Assembly: GCA_004557285.1 (NCBI GenBank)
Contig: SFEK01000019.1
Coordinates: 1-20,541, forward strand
Direction of reading: 5' to 3'
Length of the DNA: 20,541 nt
From: Bacteroidales bacterium
GTDB taxonomy: Bacteria > Bacteroidota > Bacteroidia > Bacteroidales > Bacteroidaceae
Part shown: one piece after another, positions 1 to 7,936 of the stretch
Position numbering within the stretch: position 1 is the first letter of the stretch
Layout of the letters: every line of letters begins with the position of its first letter
Notes under the pieces: generated by a model
What the model was told of the DNA's origin: nothing
What the model saw: the letters and a program-made list of their open reading frames with translations, nothing else
Databases searched by the model: none
Translations under genes and position numbers: made by a program

Positions 1-51
1 GCTTCTAACTTGAAGTCGAGCCTTGCCAATCATATCAACAAGCTTGGATAA
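1..51 (+). CDS. rpsT: 30S ribosomal protein S20, C-terminal end (partial)
   Basis: Only the last 16 codons are in the window; they read ASNLKSSLANHINKLG and then TAA. The alternating lysine, asparagine and alanine with a closing HINKL resembles the C-terminal helix of S20, the small protein that binds 16S rRNA in the 30S subunit. The gene begins upstream of the window. It lies just before gyrB, a neighbour relation I recall from Bacteroidales genomes, and is followed 29 bases later by a strong terminator, so it is probably transcribed separately from gyrB. The call rests on a short stretch plus context. Confidence 0.75.
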   Translation, partial: ASNLKSSLANHINKLG

Positions 52-80
52 AAGACAGCAACTATAACAAGAAGAAATTC

Positions 81-111
81 AAGAGGGTGCAATGCGTTGC
101 ATCCTCTTTTT
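81..111 (+). terminator. Rho-independent terminator after rpsT
   Basis: A 12-base arm (81-92) pairs with 97-108 around a TGCG loop, with one G-U wobble, and is followed by Ts to 111. It sits 29 bases after the rpsT stop, separating that gene from gyrB. Confidence 0.85.
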
Positions 112-208
112 GCGTGCTTTGGCGTGTGCTGTTGCTCCAAGCAACGGCATGTGGGCAAAATGAAGAAAACAAAATCAATATTTTAGGTTTTTTGTACTTA
201 TAAAATCG

Positions 209-236
209 TTTGTTTCATGCTTTTTTTGTAAATTTG
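209..236 (+). promoter_or_regulatory. Putative Bacteroidota-type promoter of gyrB
   Basis: A -7 element TAAATTTG lies at 229-236, matching TAnnTTTG. A TTTG lies upstream at 209-212, but the 16-base spacing is shorter than the usual 19-21, so the -33 assignment is weak. The start codon at 261 would leave a leader of roughly 15-20 bases. Confidence 0.55.
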
Positions 237-260
237 CACGTTAATTTACAGTAAAGTGAA

Positions 261-2234
261 ATGGCAGAAAATCAAAGCATAGAAAACAATTATTCAGCCA
301 GCAACATTCAAGTGTTGGAAGGGCTTGAAGCCGTGCGCAAACGCCCGGCAATGTATATTGGCGACATCAGTGAAAAAGGTCTTCATCACTTGGTGAATGA
401 AACAGTCGATAACTCTATCGACGAAGCGATGGCAGGTTATTGTACCCACATTGAGGTGACTATCAATGAGGATAATTCTATTACGGTACAGGATAACGGA
501 CGTGGTATTCCAGTAGATATTCATGAGAAATTGAACAAATCAGCCCTTGAAGTGGTCATGACCGTGCTTCATGCAGGTGGAAAGTTCGACAAGGGTTCCT
601 ATAAGGTTTCGGGCGGTCTTCACGGTGTTGGTGTATCTTGTGTCAATGCCTTGTCCACCCGTATGCTTTCACAGGTTTTCCGTGATGGCAAAATCTATCA
701 GCAGGAGTATGAAAAGGGCAAGCCCCTTTATCCTGTCAAGGTGGTGGGAGAGACTGAGCTGCGTGGCACAAGACAGCAGTTTTGGCCAGACCCTACAGTG
801 TTCACCACAACAATTTATAAATACGACATCATTGCCAAGCGCATGAGAGAGTTGGCCTATCTCAATGCCGGTATCAAGATTACATTGACTGATCTCCGTC
901 CTGATGAAGAAGGGCATACCAAGCAGGAGGTGTTCCATGCCAAGGACGGACTCAAGGAATTTGTGCGCTATATCGACCGTCATCGTACACATCTTTTTGA
1001 TGACGTCATTTATCTGAAGACAGAGAAACAAGGTATTCCCATCGAAGTGGCTGTCATGTATAATACCGACTACAATGAGAACATCCATTCGTATGTGAAC
1101 AACATCAATACCATTGAAGGTGGAACACACCTCGTGGGCTTCCGCATGGCGTTGACACGCACATTGAAGAAATATGCTGACAACGATCAGGTTATTTCCA
1201 AACAGATAGAAAAGTCAAAGATTGAGATTGCCGGTGAAGATTTCCGTGAGGGATTGACGGCTGTCATTTCCATCAAGGTGGCTGAGCCTCAGTTTGAGGG
1301 ACAGACCAAGACCAAATTGGGCAACAGCGAAGTGACAGGTGCTGTGCAGCAGGCCGTGTCTGAAGCCTTGTCATATTATCTTGAAGAGCATCCCAAGGAA
1401 GCCAAGCAGATTTGCGACAAGGTGATATTGGCTGCTACAGCACGTATTGCAGCAAGAAAGGCACGTGAAAGCGTGCAGCGCAAAAATCCAATGACAGGTG
1501 GCGGATTGCCTGGAAAACTGGCCGACTGCTCCAATAAAGACCCCAAGGAATGTGAGATATTCCTTGTCGAGGGTGACTCTGCAGGTGGCTCGGCCAAGCA
1601 GGGTCGCGACCGCTATACGCAAGCTATCCTTCCGCTGCGCGGCAAGATTCTCAACGTGGAGAAAGTCATGTGGCACAAAGTATTCGAAAGCGAGTCGGTG
1701 ATGAATATCATCCAGAGTATAGGCGTGCGTTTTGGTGTAGAAGGTGAGGAAGACAAAGAGGCCAACATCGACAAGCTGCGTTATGACAAGATTATCATCA
1801 TGACCGACGCCGATGTCGATGGTTCACACATCGACACGCTCATCATGACGCTTTTCTATCGTTTCATGCCCAAGGTTATCCAGGATGGGCATCTTTACAT
1901 CGCCACGCCGCCGCTCTATCTTTGCACCTACAAGAACAAGGTGAAGGAATATTGCTACACCGAGCAGCAGCGACAGGCATTCCTCGACAAATACGGCAAT
2001 GGCGTGGAAGACGGCAAGAGCCTGCACACGCAGCGTTATAAAGGTCTTGGAGAGATGAATCCTGAGCAGCTTTGGGACACCACCATGAATCCTGAAACGC
2101 GCTTGCTGAAACAGGTTACCATTGAGAATGCAGCCGAGGCAGATGAAATCTTCTCCATGCTCATGGGTGATGATGTTGAGCCACGTCGCCAGTTCATAGA
2201 GAAGAACGCCACCTATGCCAACATCGACGCATGA
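261..2234 (+). CDS. gyrB: DNA gyrase subunit B
   Basis: This is the ATPase subunit of DNA gyrase, which with GyrA introduces negative supercoils into DNA in the cytoplasm. The 657-residue protein shows the full domain order. The GHKL ATPase comes first, with E47 and N51 in HHLVNETVDNSIDEA, DNGRGIP at 78-84 and GGLHGVGVS at 118-126. The TOPRIM domain follows, with EGDSAGGSAKQGRDR from E437 and DADVDGSH from D516, the acidic residues that bind magnesium. The C-terminal GyrB signature QRYKGLGEMN starts at about residue 591. The length fits a GyrB without the extra insert of gammaproteobacterial forms. ATG 261 is chosen because it lies shortly after a -7 element and gives the expected short leader before the ATPase domain. 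ParE is the main alternative, but the rpsT neighbour and overall sequence favour GyrB. Confidence 0.95.
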   Translation: MAENQSIENNYSASNIQVLEGLEAVRKRPAMYIGDISEKGLHHLVNETVDNSIDEAMAGYCTHIEVTINEDNSITVQDNGRGIPVDIHEKLNKSALEVVMTVLHAGGKFDKGSYKVSGGLHGVGVSCVNALSTRMLSQVFRDGKIYQQEYEKGKPLYPVKVVGETELRGTRQQFWPDPTVFTTTIYKYDIIAKRMRELAYLNAGIKITLTDLRPDEEGHTKQEVFHAKDGLKEFVRYIDRHRTHLFDDVIYLKTEKQGIPIEVAVMYNTDYNENIHSYVNNINTIEGGTHLVGFRMALTRTLKKYADNDQVISKQIEKSKIEIAGEDFREGLTAVISIKVAEPQFEGQTKTKLGNSEVTGAVQQAVSEALSYYLEEHPKEAKQICDKVILAATARIAARKARESVQRKNPMTGGGLPGKLADCSNKDPKECEIFLVEGDSAGGSAKQGRDRYTQAILPLRGKILNVEKVMWHKVFESESVMNIIQSIGVRFGVEGEEDKEANIDKLRYDKIIIMTDADVDGSHIDTLIMTLFYRFMPKVIQDGHLYIATPPLYLCTYKNKVKEYCYTEQQRQAFLDKYGNGVEDGKSLHTQRYKGLGEMNPEQLWDTTMNPETRLLKQVTIENAAEADEIFSMLMGDDVEPRRQFIEKNATYANIDA

Positions 2235-2270
2235 TGGCTTCTGCATCCAGGCAGATGATAAATAATAAAT

Positions 2271-2318
2271 AACGAAACAACCGGGGCTATATCAACGATA
2301 TGCCCCGGTTGTTTCGTT
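2271..2318. terminator. Probable bidirectional terminator between gyrB and the M6 protease
   Basis: A 17-base arm (2271-2287) pairs perfectly with 2302-2318, with further pairing inside the loop (ATATC with GATAT). It lies between the convergent gyrB and protease genes and can serve both. The downstream T tract is weak on each side (TTAT on plus, TTATTTATT on minus). Confidence 0.75.
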
Positions 2319-2340
2319 ATGGGTTGTGTATGGTCAAATC

Positions 2341-4467
2341 TTATTTCACAATCTTCTTTCCGTTGACAATGTAGATGCCCTTGTTCAGACTGTTGAAGTC
2401 GGTGCCTACATATCTTCCGTCGATGCTGTAGATGCGTCCGTTGGTGTTCCATTCCTCATCCATCAGGATGTCGCTGATGCCGGTAGCGCCCTCAGTGGTC
2501 ACGCACACCTTGTCGAGGAAGAAACGCTTGCTCGGTGTAAAGGTGATTTGCACATTGCCGTTGACGGTGATGTTGGTAGAGAAAGCCTGCCATACACCTT
2601 CACGCATGGTGAATTTGCTGGTTTCAATCTCTCCCTCGCCATTGGTAAAGCTGACGGTGATTTCGTTGCCATCGCCGATATATGGAGCAGCCTTGAACTT
2701 GAGCAGGTAGTTGCCGTTGAGCTCCAGTACAGGAGTGGTTGCTACACCTGCTGAACTTGAGGTGCCAAACATGGCACATCCATTGGCTCCGCGTGCATTG
2801 GTGCCCGACCATCCCTCGTTGTCGGCAGAAAGCGTGGTTTTTCCCACTGTAGTGCCGTTGAACAGGTTGTCGTTGCCGCCTTTGCCCTTGCAGTTGTCAA
2901 ATGATTCATAGAACACGTAGGTGTCTGGCAATACATAGTCGAGTTTCTCAGGGAAGTTGTTGTTCTCAAAGTCGAACGAGATATTGCCTTCCTCATCCTT
3001 GGTGATGTTCAGCAGCGACTTGTTCATCATGTAGCTGCCGTCAATGTTTCTGTTGTTCAGTTTGCAGGCAGGAGAACTGGCATTAGTCAGACGGTCGTTT
3101 TTGTTGTAGGGGAACAAGTCGCGTGCCTCGTTGTTAGTGCTGTTGTCTGCACGTAAGATGGTGCAATGCTCCTTGCCGTTGGTGTTCACGCTGTTGTTGC
3201 TCCAGATGCTCTTGTCAAAGTCGACATGCAACACGAGCAGGCCTTCGCCGGGAATCTCAGCATCCCATCCCTCTTTCTTTCTGTTTTCCAGCAGATAATA
3301 TTCTGAGGTCTTGTTGTCGTTGTAATATATGTAAACGTCACCATTTTGCGACAGAGGCTTCATGCCGCTGATGCTTTGGTCGTCCGTCAGTTCTTTTGGT
3401 GTTATCCATCCGGCATAGATGCGCTCAAAGCTGGTGTAGCCGCAAGGAACGAAGGTGTTGCCGTTGTAACAGCCTTTGCACATGAGGTCGTAGCTGCCTG
3501 GACCTGCCGATCCTAAATAGTTGGTGTCGTAGGTGTCGGCCAATCCCAGACAGTGCGAAAACTCGTGGCAGAATGCGCCGATACCGTCGATGCTCTCTCC
3601 TTCTGAAAGTTCGCAGGTGCATCCATAGGTGCGAATCTTCGTTTCGTCAAGTGTGATGGAGAAGTTCAGTTCGCTCTCATGAGGCCAGATGCAGTCTTCA
3701 TCATCGTATGTGGCTTCACCATGTCCTGCATAAAGAATGAACACCTGGTCCACCTCGCCGTCGCCGTCCCAGTCGTAGTCGGCGAAGTTCACTTGGTCGT
3801 CAACACCGCGGCAGGCTGTTCTCACCATGTTGCAGATGTTGGTGTAGTTGTCGCTGCTTTTAGATGTCGGCTTGCCATAATATTTGTATGAGTTGGGCAT
3901 GGTCACTGGGCCGACCACGTCAAGTTCCAGTTCAAACTGGCCGAAGCTTTGAGCCTTGAAGTAGTCTTTCACGCTACCAACGAATCCTATCTCGGGCAAA
4001 GAGAAGTTCTCTTCGTTGGTGATGCGCTTATAGAGGTCAAGGGTGTTTTCCTCCTTGAACTTTGTATCAGAAAAGTCAACAAGAATTACCAGTCCCTTTT
4101 TTGTACCGAGATACGGATTGTGTTCGCCACCTATGGCGCCTTTTTTCATGCCTGAAGCGTTGTCGGCTGGCTTCACTCTGGCCAGACGCGCCATTCTTCT
4201 TTCCTGGGCAGCCTTACGCATTGGGGCCGAAGCCTCGATGAGCGAAGACAATTCAGCCTGTTTGAAAATTCCGCTTGTGGCGTCTTTCACGAAGGTTCTT
4301 CCATCGGCAGCCTGCCAGAATGAACAGAACTCGTCACCGCGGAGCTCGACTTTCACTTCACTTCCGTCAGTTAGTTTGACGGTTTTCCAGATACCCCTCT
4401 TGGCGGGTACAGCCAGCACCAATGATGACATCAATGCCAGCGAAATTGTAGAAAATAATTTTTTCAT
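2341..4467 (-). CDS. Secreted M6-type zinc metalloprotease with C-terminal sorting-like tail
   Basis: This is a likely secreted endopeptidase of the M6 (immune inhibitor A-like) family; its substrate is unknown. The first 20 or so residues form a signal peptide (MKKLFSTISLALMSSLVLAV). A propeptide-like region follows, then the catalytic domain with the zinc motif HEFSHCLGLAD (H301, E302, H305, D311). From about residue 505 a beta-rich, jelly-roll-like domain begins near FYESFDNCKGKGGND. The end reads GRIYSIDGRY through GIYIVNGKKIVK, a pattern seen in C-terminal sorting tails of Bacteroidota secreted proteins, so type IX-like export is inferred. The start is placed at ATG 4465-4467 (708 residues); an in-frame TTG three codons upstream would sit almost on the predicted transcription start. 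The gene has its own promoter and is transcribed away from the acyl-CoA synthetase gene. No gene for its secretion or substrate is nearby. Confidence 0.85.
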   Translation of the reverse strand: MKKLFSTISLALMSSLVLAVPAKRGIWKTVKLTDGSEVKVELRGDEFCSFWQAADGRTFVKDATSGIFKQAELSSLIEASAPMRKAAQERRMARLARVKPADNASGMKKGAIGGEHNPYLGTKKGLVILVDFSDTKFKEENTLDLYKRITNEENFSLPEIGFVGSVKDYFKAQSFGQFELELDVVGPVTMPNSYKYYGKPTSKSSDNYTNICNMVRTACRGVDDQVNFADYDWDGDGEVDQVFILYAGHGEATYDDEDCIWPHESELNFSITLDETKIRTYGCTCELSEGESIDGIGAFCHEFSHCLGLADTYDTNYLGSAGPGSYDLMCKGCYNGNTFVPCGYTSFERIYAGWITPKELTDDQSISGMKPLSQNGDVYIYYNDNKTSEYYLLENRKKEGWDAEIPGEGLLVLHVDFDKSIWSNNSVNTNGKEHCTILRADNSTNNEARDLFPYNKNDRLTNASSPACKLNNRNIDGSYMMNKSLLNITKDEEGNISFDFENNNFPEKLDYVLPDTYVFYESFDNCKGKGGNDNLFNGTTVGKTTLSADNEGWSGTNARGANGCAMFGTSSSAGVATTPVLELNGNYLLKFKAAPYIGDGNEITVSFTNGEGEIETSKFTMREGVWQAFSTNITVNGNVQITFTPSKRFFLDKVCVTTEGATGISDILMDEEWNTNGRIYSIDGRYVGTDFNSLNKGIYIVNGKKIVK

Positions 4468-4490
4468 GTTTTCCAATTATGAATTTGCTG

Positions 4491-4522
4491 CAAAATTAAT
4501 GTTTTTGTGATATATCTCCAAA
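4491..4522 (-). promoter_or_regulatory. Promoter of the M6 protease gene
   Basis: Read on the minus strand, TTTG (4519-4522) is followed after 20 bases by TAATTTTG (4491-4498), a good match to the Bacteroidota consensus. The ATG lies 24 bases beyond the -7 element, which supports the start at 4467. Confidence 0.7.
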
Positions 4523-4572
4523 ATATTTTACAAAGTAATATCTTAAAAAATGTTTCTGAATATTGTCATGTA

Positions 4573-4606
4573 GCCTTGCCACTTTGTCTATGCAAAGTGA
4601 AAAGGC
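4573..4606. repeat. Inverted repeat in the divergent intergenic region
   Basis: GCCTT (4573-4577) pairs with AAGGC (4602-4606), and CACTTTG (4580-4586) pairs with CAAAGTG (4593-4599). A 2x2 mismatch separates the two stems and the loop is TCTATG. It lies 40 bases upstream of the -33 element of the acyl-CoA synthetase promoter and about 50 bases upstream of the protease promoter. It could be an operator for either gene. No T tract follows on the plus strand, so a terminator is unlikely. Confidence 0.6.
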
Positions 4607-4645
4607 AAAAGTTGACCCCAAAAAGCGTGAAAAAAGCGATTTTAT

Positions 4646-4676
4646 TTTGTATTTCCCCTCATTTGTCTTAATTTTG
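4646..4676 (+). promoter_or_regulatory. Promoter of the acyl-CoA synthetase-prfB operon
   Basis: TTTG (4646-4649), 19 bases, then TAATTTTG (4669-4676): an exact match to the Bacteroidota pattern in sequence and spacing. The ATG at 4702 follows 25 bases later. Confidence 0.8.
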
Positions 4677-4701
4677 CATCTTAACATCAAAATAATATTT
4701 T

Positions 4702-6531
4702 ATGCAGACAAGATGTCATCTTTCGGTCCTTGTGCACGAACAGGCAAGGAAATACGGCAACAAGCGCGTGTTTATCTATCGCGATTTTGGCAGCAGGACG
4801 TGGCAATCCGTTTCATGGAATGAGTTTTCGTCCAAGGTGCGCTGTGTATCCAACGCCTTGCTCAACATAGGTGTCAGGGTACAGGAAAATATCGGTGTGT
4901 TTTCGCAGAATGCTCTTCCATATTTCTATACCGACTTCGGTGCTTTTGGCGTGCGTGCGGTCATTGTTCCTTTCTATGCCACCAGCAGTGAGCAGCAGAT
5001 ACAGTTCATGATCAACGATGCCCAGATAAGGGTGCTGTTTGTGGGCGAGCAGGAACAATACGACAAGGCACAACGGGTGTTCTCCTACTGTAACTCGTTG
5101 GAGCGGATTATCGTTTTCGACCGTTCAGTAAAGATGAATCCTACTGATGCCAATGCTACCTATTTTGACGACTTTCTGCAGTTGGGTGCGGGTAATCCCC
5201 GACAGACAGAAGTGGAAAAGCTCTATCAGGAGGCCAATGAAGACGACCTTTGCAACATTCTCTATACCAGTGGAACCACGGGCGACAGCAAGGGCGTGAT
5301 GCTCACCTACGGACAGTATCATGCCGGCTTGAAGGCCAATGATGAGGTGGTGCCCATTTCCGACAAAGACCGTGTCATGGATTTCCTTCCCATCACCCAC
5401 ATCTTTGAGCGTGCGTGGATGATACTGTGCCTCACCGAGGGGGCGGAGATAGTCATCAACACCTATCCCAAGGAGATACAGCAGTCGTTGCGCGAGACCA
5501 ATCCCACCTGCATGTCGTCTGTGCCCCGTTTTTGGGAGAAGGTGTTTATTGGAGTGAAAGACAAGATAGACCGAGCCAATCCGTTTCAGCGCAGGTTGTT
5601 CAAGGCTGCACTGGCCATCGGTCGCAGGCACAACATCGAATACCTGAGTCGCGGCAAGCGTCCGCCTTTGTCATTGAAACTGCAATACGAACTGGTTGAC
5701 AGGACATTGTTCAAGATCGTCAGAAAACAGCTGGGCTTTTTGCAGCCCAATCTCTTTCCCACGGCGGGAGCAGCCGTGTCGGAGGAAGTGCAGGAATTCA
5801 TCCGTTCCATCGGGTTGTGGATGATTGTGGGTTACGGTCTTACGGAAAGTCTTGCAACGGTGTCGTGCAACCACAAGGGCAAGCGATTCACCGTGGGCTC
5901 AGTGGGTATCCCCATATCCAGCATCAACATCAAGTTTGGTGAGAATGACGAGGTGCTCCTGAAAGGCCCCACCGTCACCAAAGGCTATTACAAGCGCGAC
6001 GACCTAAACAGAGAGGTGTTTGATGAAGATGGATATTTCCATACCGGCGATTCAGGCTACATCAAAAACGGTGAACTGTTTCTCAAAGACAGGATAAAAG
6101 ACCTGTTCAAGACATCCAACGGCAAGTACATCGCACCACAGATGATAGAGTCGAAACTGTTGGTTGACAAATTTGTTGACCAGATAGCCATCATTGCCGA
6201 TGAGCGCAAATTCGTGTCCGCACTCATTGTTCCTGATTATTCGCTGTTGGAAGAATCCGCCCGTAAAAGCGGCATCAAATACAGCAGCAGGGAAGAGTTG
6301 TGCGCACATCCACAAATCTATGCCATGATGGAGGAGCGCATAGAAACCTTGCAACAGCAGTTGGCGAGCTATGAGAAAATCAAGCGCTTCACATTGTTGC
6401 CAAAGCCCTTTACCATGGAGCGTGGCGAACTGACCAATACGTTGAAAATCAGGCGCAAGGTGCTGGCCAAGAATTATGCTGCAGAGATAGACCTGATGTA
6501 TGAGGAAACAAACATATCAACAAGACAATAG
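4702..6531 (+). CDS. Long-chain fatty acid-CoA ligase (AMP-binding family)
   Basis: This enzyme activates a fatty acid with ATP to an acyl-adenylate and transfers it to CoA, feeding lipid synthesis or fatty-acid recycling; it acts in the cytoplasm or at the inner membrane. The 609 residues show the ANL-superfamily order. The P-loop-like signature YTSGTTGDSKGVM starts at Y188. The motif VGYGLTES follows, then GYFHTGDSGY, then KDRIKDLFKTSNGKYIAP at the hinge. Near the end LTNTLKIRRK holds the usual catalytic lysine. The long form and the FLPITHIFERAW motif point to the long-chain (FAA1/LACS) group rather than acetyl-CoA synthetases. The chain-length range cannot be read from sequence. The start at 4702 fits the promoter immediately upstream. 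The stop is 9 bases before prfB, so the two are probably co-transcribed. Confidence 0.88.
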   Translation: MQTRCHLSVLVHEQARKYGNKRVFIYRDFGSRTWQSVSWNEFSSKVRCVSNALLNIGVRVQENIGVFSQNALPYFYTDFGAFGVRAVIVPFYATSSEQQIQFMINDAQIRVLFVGEQEQYDKAQRVFSYCNSLERIIVFDRSVKMNPTDANATYFDDFLQLGAGNPRQTEVEKLYQEANEDDLCNILYTSGTTGDSKGVMLTYGQYHAGLKANDEVVPISDKDRVMDFLPITHIFERAWMILCLTEGAEIVINTYPKEIQQSLRETNPTCMSSVPRFWEKVFIGVKDKIDRANPFQRRLFKAALAIGRRHNIEYLSRGKRPPLSLKLQYELVDRTLFKIVRKQLGFLQPNLFPTAGAAVSEEVQEFIRSIGLWMIVGYGLTESLATVSCNHKGKRFTVGSVGIPISSINIKFGENDEVLLKGPTVTKGYYKRDDLNREVFDEDGYFHTGDSGYIKNGELFLKDRIKDLFKTSNGKYIAPQMIESKLLVDKFVDQIAIIADERKFVSALIVPDYSLLEESARKSGIKYSSREELCAHPQIYAMMEERIETLQQQLASYEKIKRFTLLPKPFTMERGELTNTLKIRRKVLAKNYAAEIDLMYEETNISTRQ

Positions 6532-6540
6532 CAACAACAG

Positions 6541-7662
6541 ATGATAACGAGCGAACAACTCAAGGATGTCAAAGAGCGTGCCGAGGCGTTGCACCGCTAT
6601 CTTGACATCGACAGAAAACAGGTGGAACTGGAAGAAGAGCAGTTGCGCACCCAGGCTCCCGACTTTTGGGACGACCCCAAGCGTGCACAGGAGCAGATGA
6701 AGAAGGTGAAGGACATCCAGCGATGGATCGACGGATACAAAGAGGTGAAGACATGTGCCGATGAGCTTGAGCTGGCCTTCGACTTCTATCATGATGAGAT
6801 GGTGACCGAAGAGGAGGTCGACGAAGATTATTTCAAAGCCATCAAGGCCATTGAAGACCTGGAGCTGAAGAACATGCTCCGCCAGAAGGAAGACCCCATG
6901 GACTGTGTGCTGAAAATCAACAGTGGAGCAGGCGGTACTGAGAGTCAGGACTGGGCTCAGATGCTCATGCGCATGTATATGCGTTGGGCTGAGGCCCATG
7001 GTCACAAGGTGACGGTGAGCAACCTGCAGGAAGGCGATGAAGCCGGCATCAAGAGTGTCACCATGGAGATAGAGGGAGGTGAATATGCCTATGGTTATCT
7101 CAAGAGCGAGAACGGTGTTCACCGCTTGGTGCGTGTGTCGCCTTTCAATGCCCAGGGCAAGCGCATGACCAGTTTTGCCAGTGTCTTTGTGTCACCTCTG
7201 GTGGATGACACCATCGAGGTGTTTGTTGACCCCTCCAAGGTCAGCTGGGATTTGTTCCGTTCAGGTGGAGCCGGCGGTCAGAACGTCAACAAGGTTGAGA
7301 CGGGTGTCCGTCTGCGCTACCAGTATGTTGACCCCGACACTGGCGAGGAAGAAGAAATCCTTATCGAAAACACCGAGAGCCGCAAGCAGTTGGAAAACCG
7401 CAACAACGCCATGCGCCTGCTCAAGTCGCAACTCTACGACCGTGCCATGAAGAAACGCCTTGAGGCCCAGGCCAAGATAGAGGCAGGCAAGAAGAAGATA
7501 GAGTGGGGAAGCCAGATACGCAGCTATGTGTTCGACGACCGCCGGGTGAAAGACCATCGCACCAACTATCAGACCTCTGATGTTGATGCTGTGATGGATG
7601 GCAAAATCGACGGATTCATCAAGGCCTACCTGATGGAGTTCCCGGTAACAGAAGATGAATAA
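6541..7662 (+). CDS. prfB: Peptide chain release factor 2, without programmed frameshift
   Basis: RF2 recognises UGA and UAA stop codons on the ribosome and triggers release of the finished protein. Its 373 residues carry the stop-reading motif SPF at 200-202 and the catalytic GGQ at 245-247 in RSGGAGGQNVNK, both at the spacing expected for RF2. Many bacteria encode prfB with an in-frame UGA near codon 25, read through by a +1 shift at CTT TGA C. Here the equivalent place reads CGC TAT CTT GAC (RYLD) in one continuous frame, so the classical autoregulatory shift is absent. The gene follows the acyl-CoA synthetase by 9 bases, has no promoter of its own that I can see, and is followed by a small membrane-protein gene. 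Confidence 0.95.
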   Translation: MITSEQLKDVKERAEALHRYLDIDRKQVELEEEQLRTQAPDFWDDPKRAQEQMKKVKDIQRWIDGYKEVKTCADELELAFDFYHDEMVTEEEVDEDYFKAIKAIEDLELKNMLRQKEDPMDCVLKINSGAGGTESQDWAQMLMRMYMRWAEAHGHKVTVSNLQEGDEAGIKSVTMEIEGGEYAYGYLKSENGVHRLVRVSPFNAQGKRMTSFASVFVSPLVDDTIEVFVDPSKVSWDLFRSGGAGGQNVNKVETGVRLRYQYVDPDTGEEEEILIENTESRKQLENRNNAMRLLKSQLYDRAMKKRLEAQAKIEAGKKKIEWGSQIRSYVFDDRRVKDHRTNYQTSDVDAVMDGKIDGFIKAYLMEFPVTEDE

Positions 7663-7709
7663 TACAAAAGAACAATCATAATCTTAAACCTTTAAAAACT
7701 ACAATCGAT

Positions 7710-7853
7710 ATGAGTCAGAAAAACAAGATTCGCCAGGCCAGACGCGCCGAGCGAGAGGAAAAACAGGCCAAACAAGTCATCACTTGGATATTTGTTGTAT
7801 TGGTAGTCTTTGCCCTTGCTTTCTTGGGCGTGTTTATGGTACAAGGCATGTAA
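7710..7853 (+). CDS. Small single-pass membrane protein (47 residues), family unknown
   Basis: An ATG at 7710 opens a 47-codon frame ending in TAA. The first 22 residues are very polar and basic (MSQKNKIRQARRAEREEKQA). Residues about 22-44 form one hydrophobic helix (VITWIFVVLVVFALAFLGVF), and the protein ends in VQGM. The positive-inside rule predicts a cytoplasmic N-terminus. It lies 47 bases after prfB and is closed by a terminator, so it is likely the last gene of the acyl-CoA synthetase-prfB operon. I do not recognise the family and give no function. The clean amphipathic-then-hydrophobic layout and position between two strong signals argue for a real gene. Confidence 0.65.
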   Translation: MSQKNKIRQARRAEREEKQAKQVITWIFVVLVVFALAFLGVFMVQGM

Positions 7854-7856
7854 ACC

Positions 7857-7890
7857 GACCAGCGAGCACCGTTTTCGGTGCGGTCTGTTT
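7857..7890 (+). terminator. Putative terminator after the small membrane protein
   Basis: GCACCG (7866-7871) pairs with CGGTGC (7876-7881) around TTTT, and GACC (7857-7860) can pair with GGTC (7882-7885), leaving a 5-base bulge. TGTTT follows. It begins just after the stop at 7853. Confidence 0.6.
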
Positions 7891-7894
7891 ATGT

Positions 7895-7936
7895 AAAAAG
7901 GACAGCTGATTGTTTAACGCATCAGTTGTCCTTTTT
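7895..7936. terminator. Bidirectional terminator overlapping the 3' end of the VanZ-like gene
   Basis: A 16-base arm (7895-7910) pairs with 7921-7936 with one G-U wobble. The arms begin with AAAAA and end with TTTTT, so each strand has its own T tract. The right arm covers the last codons of the convergent VanZ-like gene (7922-7936), so one element serves both transcripts. Confidence 0.85.

Noticed and set aside
4468..4476. TTG start three codons upstream for the M6 protease
   Set aside because: It lies too close to the predicted transcription start, and the ATG at 4467 begins a standard signal peptide.
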